Below are positions 15,301-27,300 of a DNA stretch of 64,000 nt, in pieces (positions within the stretch are counted from its first letter, which is position 1; every line of letters starts with the position of its first letter). The notes below the pieces were generated by a model that ran no database searches, was not told the origin of the DNA, and saw nothing but the letters and a program-made list of their open reading frames with translations. Made by a program: the position numbers and the translations under genes. This DNA is from Hippopus hippopus (taxonomy: Eukaryota > Mollusca > Bivalvia > Cardiida > Cardiidae), in NCBI GenBank assembly GCA_946811185.2, contig OX328100.1, positions 16,976,999 to 17,040,998 on the forward strand, in the 5' to 3' direction.

Positions 15301-18300
15301 GTCGTACCCTAAGCTTAGGCTGCTCCCATTTGATGTACGGTGCCAGGACTGAAAGATGGGGAAAAGAAAGTGACAGAGTTGCAACTTGTATTTCAAAAAT
15401 TGGGAAAAAAAACCCCAAACACACAGGACTGAAAGATGGGGAAAAGAAAGTGGAAGAGTTGCAACTTGTATTTCAAAAGTTGGGGAAAAAAACCCAACAT
15501 TTTTTTGTGTATTTCAGGAGCTGGCCAATGCTAAAGGAAACATCTTGGAGAACAAGGAATTACTGGATTCTCTGAACAAAACCAAAGCAAGCAGTATAAC
15601 TATAGCTGACTCTCTGGCTGAATCTGTGAGACTGCAGGCTTCTCTAGATCAGGTAAATCATTTAGCAGTGCAACTCGTAGTAGACCAGTAGAAAATTTCT
15701 GCCTCCTGCTGATTATTTCTTTTTGCTCAACTGCCCCCTGCGGCACAACTTCTCAAGAAAACTTCCAACTATGACTTTTACTCAGCAAGAAATGTATTTT
15801 TCACTAGAAACCCATTATAAAGTGGTATTAAATCTATTTGTTTAGTTTGTTTGAGCTGATGATTAAATCATTAACCCCCCAAAAACATATTTGAATATTT
15901 GAGAAACATCCTCTATTATCAACTTGTATTCAACTTAAGTATATGAGCCACATGATTACCGGTAAAATGTATGAATACATTTTAACTCGCTGTAGCAAAG
16001 GTATGAATTGCTTGCCATGAGCAATATTTATCATTACCACTATGTTTTAGATGTGGCTTGACACTTAAGTCCTATGCAGAAGCCTATGAGGCATTTATTG
16101 TAACAAGAGGCATAATATCTTTAAAGAGAAAAAGGTAGCAATTAATTCACGGTACTATACCATCAACACCTCATTTCATATAATTATAACTCTCAGTTTC
16201 CTTCTGTCATTTGGATGTGAATATGAAACGTTCTTTTTTTTACTTTCAGGAAAGAAACATATACCTGCCATTAGCTGAAAATGGTAGTGCCCTGTACTTC
16301 GTGATCAGTGACCTGGCAAAAATCAATAACATGTACAGGTTCAGCTTGGCTGCTTTTCTGAGACTGTTTCAGAGATCATTAGACACCAGACAAGATGGTG
16401 GGGGTACAGAACATAGAATCAAAATGTTGGTGGCTCATCTACAACAACTTGTGTATGAGTATGTGTGTAGATCTCTGTTTAAAGCAGATAGGCTGATGTT
16501 TGCCATGCATATGGTGCATGGAATGAAGCCAGATATGTTTGAGGAAAATGTGAGTTGAACATTATTTTCTCTTTTATAGTATTAAACCATTTGGATCTTG
16601 TGGGAAACAGTAGTGTAAGCCTCGTACATCAGGCTAGGAGGACTTGTCAGGTTTCCAGGGCCATTTTTCAAGAATGAGTCGTTAAGTTTTACATCTTGTT
16701 TCACAATAAGTGTAAAATAGGTTAAAACAAAACCAGACTAATGGATCATTGATACTTTAAGATATACTTTCTCACAGATAGGTTTTGCATCTGGTTGCTG
16801 ACATCCTTCAAAGTGGCATGTTACTAAACAACATGACATTTAAGCCTCTACCAGCAACAAGTTTAAAATCATTGATGGAAAAGGAGCAATTGCTTGTTAC
16901 AAACATCAGTAAAGGATAAATGAGATTTGTTCCCCAAAATGGAGTGTACCAAACATGAAATAAATTTGTTTTCTATACATATATGGTTTGTATATCAATA
17001 TAGGATGTATTGGTAAACTGGTTAATTGTAAAGTAATTTGTGGAGGGGAGGAATTAAAAAAAAAAAGGAAAGAGTATTGAAAGAGCATTAAGCCATTTAA
17101 AAAAAACAATGTCATTTTAGGAATGGGAGGCCTTTACTGGTATGATGGTGACTGATGTGAAGACAGATGCTGCTAGGGGACTTCCATCTTGGATTGAACC
17201 GGAGAGAGCTCAAGCTGTAGCTAACCTCAAGGTATCTTTTTAATTTTTTACTATTTTCTTTACAGAATATCTCTTTAATTGTTGAAAAAACAGTCATTTC
17301 TTCCAAACTTTGTCTTCAGTGTGGTTTGTCATAAGTTTTTGTAGTTTGTAGGTTTAACCCTTTATTACACAATCACGACTTTTAATGAACATGAGAAAGA
17401 AGCCTTTTGAAAACATTGTGGGAAAAGGAGAAAATGCTGGTATCCTGTATTTTCTCCTTTTCCCAAAACGATTTCTACACTATCAAAGACAGAAATCATC
17501 ATTTGAGCTACATTTATTTTATCGTTTGCAAATGCTTTCAATTTGGTTGACTTTAAATTTTGTTGTTTGGTAAAGAGTTAACACAGCTTTTGTAGTAATT
17601 GGTTAATCTGTGGTCTCCAAAGCATACAGAATGGACAATTTTGGCATTACAAAAGCCCAGGTATTTGTGTTTTAGATTGTTTTGGCTAGTGTGTGACTAG
17701 ACTTTTTCTTGTAATCATTTTAATTATACTATGATTTGTTTCAGTCTAACCTGGGGCGACTATATCAGGCCCTTGGCCTGGAAGATGGTAGTACCTGGTC
17801 CAATTTCTCCAGGAGCAGCCAGTGTGAGCAGGAGTTCCCATCTGTGGTGGCAAAGAAAACTTCTCTCTTCCAGCACGTGCTAGTGGTACAAGCCATCCGA
17901 CCTGACAGACTACAGAGTGCAATGAGCTTGTTTGCATGTAGGGCTCTGGGTAAGGTTGTCCTTTTCTATGCTGATGCACATATATCATGATTTGTCCTAA
18001 ACACACATACAGAAAGGTGACATCAAAGTCAAACATCAAACACAGGCATAATTTTTATGAAACGTTGAAAGGGAGAAATGAAATTTATAGATTGAAATGT
18101 TTAAAACAAAACAAACAAAAAAATCAGGATGATGGATGGGCAGGATTGGACCATGTATTCACATGTGTGCTCAAATACCTCAAACTTAATCAGACTGATG
18201 GGCAAATTATATGTACTTTTGATTCTGATTTGATTAAAAGATAAAAGTACTGGTATTGCCTGTATGAAGTGTGAATGTCACAAACTACATATAATACTGA

Positions 18301-21300
18301 CAATGAGCTTATCCAAATACATTTTTTTTAATAACCTACTTTACACAGTTTTCAAAAACACTGTGGAAAAAGGAGCAATCATTATCCATTTATAATTGCC
18401 ATTTCTCCGACAATGTTTTGAATTCTGTGTAAGCAAGACAGCTTCCTTTGTTTAAGATATTCTCCCGTAAGTAAATGGTGTGCCTTAAATTGACTGTACA
18501 TTTAAGCATTAGGACATAGCTATATTTCTCAACAAGTTTAGCTGAGGACAAGTTTTCATGATTTATCTGTATATATTGCATACAAAAAACTGTGTAGTGT
18601 AACATACAACTCAGTGTGGATCAGCTATCCAAGAACATAGGACCCTTTCTAAATATCAAGGAGAGAGAAGCACCAAACTGCATAGCTGGAAAAGCATTGC
18701 TGGAAAAGCTACCTCTTCAAGAAGTCTTGTAAAGCTTTATACCATATTACACTCCATGATCTTGGATTGTGTTTTAAATCAGGAATGAAAGAGTTATCTC
18801 TACCAACTGTCAATCTGAGAAAGCTGTATGAAGCAGAGACACTTGCTGAGGAACCTATACTGGTGGTGATCTCCCCTGGTGCTGATCCCTCTCAAGAACT
18901 TCAGGAATTAGCCAGTGATGTGATTGGACATGAGAGATATCATCAGGTGCAGTATATATATTACTGTGTTTTAAAAACTACTGGAATTATTTACATGTAC
19001 CAAACATTTTCATGTTTAGTTTAAACCTATCTTAAATCAAGGGTGAAGCAATTTCTGTGGCTAATATTAATCACTCTGATTGATTGCTTCCTGGAAACCT
19101 GAACTAACAAGTACTAATGTTGTTGTATAGGCAATCCCAAGGGTTTAACAGGATTAGAACCTGGAAAAACTGATGTGAGAGGCCAGCGCTGTATCCTTAT
19201 ATCACTGTCTCCCACTGTTTAGGAGGAAGGCTTTGAAAAACCTTGTAGACAAGAAGACCAAATACTAGTAACCAGCATTTTCACCTCTACTACAAAGTTT
19301 TTTTTAACCTTTCATAGATAAATCCCTCTGTGTGAGCAGTATATGATCTGTTTTTCAAATTTTTCATTATGAACAAGTCTAATTCTTGTCTTATAAAGAG
19401 TTCAGTCAATTCAGTTGTTTGGAAAGAAAAATGCTGTATGAAAGTTGATCCATGACTGCTTTGCTTGTGACAAGTAATGGTTTGTAACAAGAAATTGTTG
19501 TTTTACTTCATTGTTTTCTAAAGCTGTTTGCTAGAATGCACTCATAAGATATTGTATTAACATGCAGAGAAATGGGGATGGATCAAATTGATATGGAGAA
19601 GTAATCTAAAAAACATTTTGATTCAAGCATGAATTTCTCATATGTCAAACTATAATAGTAATTATTTTCAGGTTTTAAAAAATGAAAGAGCTTCAGATTT
19701 GATAGTGGGGGGAAAAGTCTTTTATAGGTGGGAGAAATGTTGCAGTCTTGCCAAAAACAACCTTAAATTGCACTTACTTGTTTGTTTTCTCCAGACTTAA
19801 AAATTGGTTGGCACTCAATGAAGCCACATCACAAATCAAATTTGAAACCAGCATTTTAGTATTTACATGCAGGTCAAAATTTCAATCAGAGGCTTGTCTC
19901 AAATTTTCCATGTTTTCACTATTATCAATTTTAAGCACATTTATATAGTACAATTATATAGTACCTTTATTATGGATGTATGTTTACTTATAGGTTGCGA
20001 TGGGTCAAGGTCAATCAGACATTGCCATGCAGTTGTTACGTGAATGCTCACAAAATGGAGACTGGTTGTGCCTGAAGAATTTACATTTAGTGACAGCATG
20101 GCTTCCTGTTCTTGAAAAGGTAAGTGGATTTTCATTCCCTTTTTCAACATAGTCATGTATGGTTAACTTCACTTCTTTTAAGGTTTCTAGACAGACTACC
20201 AAGCATGTGGGCTTCTGTTCCTGTAATTGAAAGGTTTTGTCCAATTTTAAAGTCTTAATCTTGCAGTTACCTGGATTAAGAATAATGAAGAGTTGTATGT
20301 GATACGAACTACGAAAATGATTATGTATATCTCAAAGCTGTGACTGACAATTATGTATTGTATTTAATGTCATGTTCAACAAGAAAACATACAATGAGAT
20401 ATTTTCTGTCTACTTATTACATCCCCAAACAAATTTGAAGCATATGACTATAAAAATCTTTTCCATGTTGAAAATGAACATGAACCTAAAAATTGCTTGC
20501 AGAGTGCAATGAGGTCAATGATCTCTCTATTCAGGTTGATATTTTCCAAAAGGCAGCAGTTGTGACTGATTATCTGCTTTATTTATATCTTATTTGAAAG
20601 GAGCTGAATACACTGAAGCCACACAAAGATTTCAGATTGTGGATGACAGCAGAAGTTCACCCAAAATTTCCTACCATTTTATTGCAGTCCAGCCTGAAAG
20701 TTACTTATGAGGTAAAGGAAATACATGCTGTGTCATGTTGTATTTAGGTTGTTTGACCTGTAGACAAGTAAATAATTGATATGATCTATTTGACAGTAAA
20801 ATGGACTTAAATTTTAGTTAAGGCATTGTTCGTCAGAATTTCTGACAAAATAGTAAACATTTTCAACCAAGATCGGAAAATACATAATACTTATGCACAA
20901 GCCTTTCAAAGTTACAATCTCTAGATTTGTTGCAGAACATCTGCCTTACTATGGTTAGTAATACTGAAATGGAGATCCTCAAACCTTTTTTTGTCTGATT
21001 TTTTACAGCATTTTTATATTCATTTGAACACTAAATTACTTTGTACAGCATTTTTATATTTATTTGAACACTAAATTACTATGGACAGCATTTTTATATT
21101 TATTTGAACACTGAAATTGTTATGTTCTAAATAAATTTGTTTTTCTTCTTTTAGTCGCCACCTGGTGTGAAGAGAAATCTGTCTAGAACCTATGAATCCT
21201 GGAGTCCAGAGTACATTGCCAAGGGAGGTAACATCATCAGGAGTCAGGCTCTGTTTGCCCTGGCCTGGTTTCATGCTGTTGTACAGGAGAGGAGAATGTA

Positions 21301-24300
21301 CATACCTCAGGTATCAGTTTGTTTGTTTGCTTACTTGCTTATTTGTTTTTGGCTCTGTATTGCCTTGCCCTAGGATACTTCCATGATTATAACCAACACA
21401 GCAAGTCAGGATTGAACAAGGATTTACTAATAAAGAATACTTTGCCTTAACAACAGAGCCATGATAGACCATGAGAGAGGTATCAGCTACAGCAGTCTTT
21501 TTGCAGCTAGTTCAGAAGCAATAATCTTGGAATATTGCTCAGGTTTTTCTCTTTGTTTTGATATTGTATTTGAAATTCTTTTCTACTTTTAGACCAATAA
21601 ATGAGTGAAATTCACATTGTCAATGGATGAGGGACATCAATATTTTACAAGTAGACTAGACTACTTTTTTGTCGGAATATCCAACAACAATAATCAGGAA
21701 GTGTCAATCCTGTGTCAGACTACATAGTCTGACACTTGATCTACAATATCCACAAGTTCATGTAGAATTGCTGTTAGCATACCAAGTAATGATTTATTCA
21801 GTAAATGTATTGATGTACATGTACTTGTAAATTGCAGTCATAGAGAAATTCTCTGTCTTCTTCTCTCCCCCCATAGAAAAAATGAATGAATAAGTAAAAG
21901 GAAGAGAGAAAAGTATTAAGCCTTGTTTGTTTATGGTAATTCCAGATGTCTGCATTTGATTTACTATACATGTAGTATTGCTTCTGTCAGATTAAGCAAA
22001 AGAGAAGCATGAAGGAGACTTTTTTTATTTTTTCAGGGTTGGACAAAGTTTTACGAGTTTTCTCTGTCAGACCTTAGAGCTGGAGCAGATATTATAGACA
22101 GGCTGTGTGTGGGAGGTATGATTGATTCATTTGATTTCTCTGTTTTACTACTACATAATAAGTGTTTATGTCCATACAGAGGTCGAAAACAGTAAGAAAA
22201 AGGAAGCAACTGACAGTGACAAATCTTTCTTCTCCTAATTTTCGCCTGTTTTAATATTTGGTTTGAGTAATGTAATGGTAGAATTAGCTTGATTATGGAT
22301 TAAAAAAATATACGTCATTGAAAATGTCTATCCAGATACGAAGCTAAAAATGGATGGTGTGAGATACTTTATCATATTGTCTAATAGCTCCACGATGAAA
22401 CTGCAATATCTGGGGAATTTTTTGCTGTCAAACTGTCAACTTCTTTCATTTATCACTCTCTGGGTTACCTTTAGTTCACTTGTTGTTTATTTACTGTTTC
22501 AGGGGGTCAGGAGGTACAGTGGAAGTTTATCCATGGACTGTTTGAGCTGGCTATTTATGGTGGACGTGTAGATAACCCATTTGATGTGTCTGTAATGACA
22601 TCTTACCTAGAACAATTCTTTGACCAGGTCATTCTGTCTCCTGGCAGTAAGAACAAACGTCTAGGACCCCTGAGACTACCAACATCCACCAACTATAGGG
22701 TATGATTTTTGTAGGCATAGTAAGCTCATTACACTCTGAAAAAAAATTGCAGCTGATAACTGAAAACATCATTGAAAAATATTGATAAAAATAGGAATTA
22801 ACCCTTTACCACACAAAGTCTTAGTTCAACAATCTTCAGGCAAAAGGATGTCAAAAACATTCTGGGAGAAGGAGAAAATGTTGGTAACATTATTTTCTCC
22901 TTTTCCCAGAATGTTTTTTACCTCTTCAAAGCCAATTTTCACTGGTTGTGCAACATGTCATTAATGGGCTGCAGGAAATGAAAGTGATCAGCTGCTATAA
23001 CATTTAATATTGAAATATTAAAAATTGGAATTAAATTATCAAACCTACAACAAACAGCCGTTTGTCAATGATTCAATAAGTAAACAACAAGTCTCACTTT
23101 AGGAGCTCTCAGCTTGACATCAATCAGTTGATTGCTATTAATACATATAGTTGGAAATCAACGCCGTCTTCAAAGATGAGGACAGAAATGAGCTTCTACT
23201 AGCACTGTCTTTGTTTTTACTGGAGATATGCCACTTTGAAGATTTAAAAAAAAAAAAAGGAAAGGATTTTTGAAAGGTAAAGAACTTTAACTTTTCAATC
23301 AGATACATAAACTCATTTTCAACCCATATATTTGCAGGATTACCTTGATGTTGTAAATGACCTACCAGAGTTTGACAAACCATCATATTTTGGACTACCA
23401 GAGAACATTGAGAGATCAGCTCAAAGGATAGTGAGTGGACAAGTTATCTCTCAGCTAAAGGTGTTACAGAGATCAGATGCTAAAGCTACCAAATTTGATA
23501 AGGAGGTTTGGGCAAATGAACTAGGACCAGTTCTTAATCTGTGGAAAAAGCTGAACCAGGTAAATAGTTAGGTTTTCTTTAGATAATTCTGTATAGAGGA
23601 TTAACACATTACAGAAGACATTTTTGGCCCTGCAGACCACTATTGGAAACATAGTTGCAAATGGAGAAATGGCCTACAATAAGCAATTTCAATTTTTGCC
23701 ATGTCATTGACTCCTGTGTTTAGTGACTGTATCTGCACTTCTAGCTCGGCTGTTTTTGAAGAAAACATCAATTTATTGCCATAGCCCTGTTGTTATCTAT
23801 GTTATGCAAAAACTTTGACATTTTTTAATATTTCTATTTAAACTGAAGATATTTGCATCAAACTTGCACATGTTATTACGTATTAAAAGGGAAGCCCATA
23901 CAACAAGAGCAGGTAACCAATAAAGTATCTATGACACAGTTATGCCTCTTTTTTTGTCTAAGAAATTTCATTTAAAATCAAGCACATACAACCAAGCGTT
24001 TACACACGCATTGTGATGCTCTTCTTACTAAATATCAAATAGGTATTGCATTTATATGATAAAAACAGTCCATTCCATACCAAATTATAAGCTCAACCAA
24101 TATCAGCTAATTAGAGATACATGTAACGCTGGGTACCAGCATTTTCTTTTAATCTTACAAAGAGTCCTGCGTGGCTCAGTGGTAAAGTGTTGGACTTGTG
24201 ACCTGGAGGCCCTGGGTACAAGCCACACTGATTCCATAGGGCTTTTTTGTGGGAATGTCCTCGAGCAAGTAGCTCCAGCCTAGTACTGGTGAAACACAGG

Positions 24301-27300
24301 AAATAGATGAATATTTGAGCTGTTGCCGTGATACAACTGAAATAATGTTGAAAGCGGCGTAAAACACCATTCAACTCTTTTCTTACAGTGTTTTCGGAAG
24401 TCTCTTTCTTCAGGTTCCTTAAAATACAGGATAGCTAGGTAAAGGATAAACAAAGACATGCATTCTGATAATGTTGATGTTTCTGTCACAGGGAGTAAAT
24501 CTGATACAGCAGAAGGTTGCCCCACCTGCAGAGAAGTCTGGGAATGAATCTCCAATTATATCTTTTATTCTGTTGGAGAGGTACAATGCTATCAGACTGG
24601 TTCAGACTGTCCATCAGAGTCTTGCAGCTCTCTCCAAAGTTATACGAGGAACTCAACTACTCAGTAAGGACGTGCAGAATCTTGCTGCTGCCTTGTTGAA
24701 CCAGGAGGTTAGTTTGTTCTTTGATGAGAAGGTGCTTAGATCAACGTTAGATTGCTTATGGTGATAGATTAGGATCACTCTGCATAGCGGCTTGCATATA
24801 TGCTCAGATCAGTCTGCATAGTGGGTCTTGATTTACACTGTTGAATGTTTTGTGAGACATTGTGACAAAATTCACCTTTAAATTGCTGTGAATATGCAAT
24901 TTTCCATTGCTTGGAAATATCACTTTTGTTTCTTTTATTTGGTTCTTGGTCAGGTGTTTACTCTCAAGGGATACAAAAAAGAATATATTGAAATACATGT
25001 TTATTTACTGATATGTTAATTCATGTTTACTATCAGTATTTTGTCATGTGTACTTCTTTACCCTTTTCCAAACAATCCAAAATTATAACTACTATGAGGA
25101 AAAGAGCTTTTGACAGCATTATGGAAAAAAAGAAAATATTTATGCTGTTAACCAGTATTTTCTGCTTTTTACACTAATGTTTTGTGCCCTTTGAATGACA
25201 CATCCCATCATTAGAACTGCATTTCATTCGTGGATTGCAAATGCTGAACTTTAGGTGGGTCTTTTTTGTCATCTGGTAAAGAGTTAGGAGGGTTAAAGGT
25301 AGAGTATCACTGTCATTTATGATACCATACATTTGATACTGAATGAAACATACCACTTTTTCAGACACCCCTTAGCTGGCAGGATAAGTGGGATGGACCA
25401 GAGGACCCTGTCCAGTATCTAAGTGGGCTTGTATCCAGGGCCATCGCCGTACAGACATGGGTAGATAAGGCCCAGAACAACTCTCTGTTGAGAGACACAC
25501 TAGACTTGTCAGAGCTATTCAGACCTGATACATTCCTTAATGCACTTCGTCAACAGACAGCCAGGTAATAACAATGAACAAAATTGCAGTCAAAATTTTT
25601 AGCATGGCTGTTTTGGAAGAAAACACTGAGTTATTGTTGTGGCCCTGGTGTTATCGTCTGAGTTGTCATCATGCAAAACTTTGACATTTTATAATATCTC
25701 TGTTTTACTGAAGATATTTACTTTAAAATAGGATTCATTGTTAACTTATACAACAGGGGCAGGAAACCATCAAAATACTTTTTAGATAAAAAGATTAAAT
25801 AAATTAACCTTCATAACACCCCTTTCACCCCCATGCCCCCCACCCTTTCAGAAAAAAGTGAACCCTTAAAATGATGCATATTCTTAAATATCAATCAAGC
25901 ACCACAGTATTCAGTGCCGAATAAACCCAACAGGCATTTTCAGTCTAGAAATAAGACCAAAATATGTGCACTCTGATCTTGATCTACGCTTACTGCAAAG
26001 GCAACTTAAGTTCTGAAAATTGCTTTAAAAGTTGAAAAAAAAAATCTGTTTTATTATACAGGAATGAAAGATGTCACTACATGGAAGGTAAAGAAAAACA
26101 AAAATTTGTTTTTCTATTGTAAAAAGATATACATGAAGCCATTGTGTAAGTTTTTGAATTGTACTTGAGTATATAAATATAAAAGTCGTGGCTACAAAAA
26201 GCCACTTGTGCTGAAAAATGAAAATCCACACAATTACCAAATTTATTTACTGGATTGCTCATTTATTCATTTTAATACAGAGAGCTTGGTTGTTCTATGG
26301 ATAACCTGAAGTTTAGCTGTAGTTGGAGGGGATCTCTGCAGGGAGCTAAACTTAATGTGAAGATAGGAGGCTTACAACTTGAGGGCTGTAGTTTTGATGG
26401 CACAAGATTGTCAGAAAACCAGCGGGACTCACCCAGTATCTCTGCTATCCCACCCTGTGTTGTGGCATGGATCAAGGTGAGTGTTATGTTATTTAAACTC
26501 TTTACATAGTTACAAAAATGTAGACCTGTCCAAATTGAAAGCATTTTCAGACGACAATTAAGATTTGGCTAAAATGATGCAATTCTTCTTATATAGGATA
26601 GAAAATATGGTGGGAAAAGAAAAAAATACCGGTTACCAACATTTTCTCCTTTTCCCACAATGTTTTCAAATGATGTCTTTCTCAGGGTCTTTAAAAGTTG
26701 GGATGGTGTGGTAAAGGGTTAACCCATAAGTGTACACGCTTATTTGAGACTTAGTCCCAGCAAGCAAAAGTGACACAAAGGAAAAGTATATGAGGGAAAG
26801 GAAAATGTCTGCATTCAACAACATTGACTGCTTTGTGCAAAAAGGGAGCCAGTTTTGGTAACAAGCATTTGTTCTTTTCCTACTTGTTTCAAAAGAGTCT
26901 TTAGCATTTAGCAAGTTGTTTTTGTACATTAATAGATTAATGAAAGTAGAGTGTTTTTGATTAAAACATATTCAAAATATTATCATTACTAATCAAGAAA
27001 GGCAACATTGTGTTTTGTTGCTGTAGTGAACACGTAATAGTCAGAGTTTTGTTATCAAATTTTAGGCTGATGTGAACAATTTTAATCTTTGTGTTAATCT
27101 TGGGTACTTATTTTACTTCAACTGGCTTAAGGCAAGTAGCTGATTTGACAGCTCTGTTTCTTAAGCTACTTGCTTCAGGCCATTTGCTTCATATTTAATG
27201 TTATCCTGTGTACTGTTACCAAGATCTAGAACTTGTGTGAACTCTTTTTCAGGATGATGCCCCAGATCCGTATGGTATAGATGAGACCATTTCCATTCCA

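Noticed and set aside
15177..15691. Overlapping open frames of 132 and 101 codons
   Set aside because: They are intron sequence plus the true exon 15518-15652; the long parts come from an 80-bp duplication and read-through.
24166..24240. Possible tRNA gene
   Set aside because: A- and B-boxes are present, but there is no acceptor-stem pairing or proper anticodon arm, and a SINE body follows.
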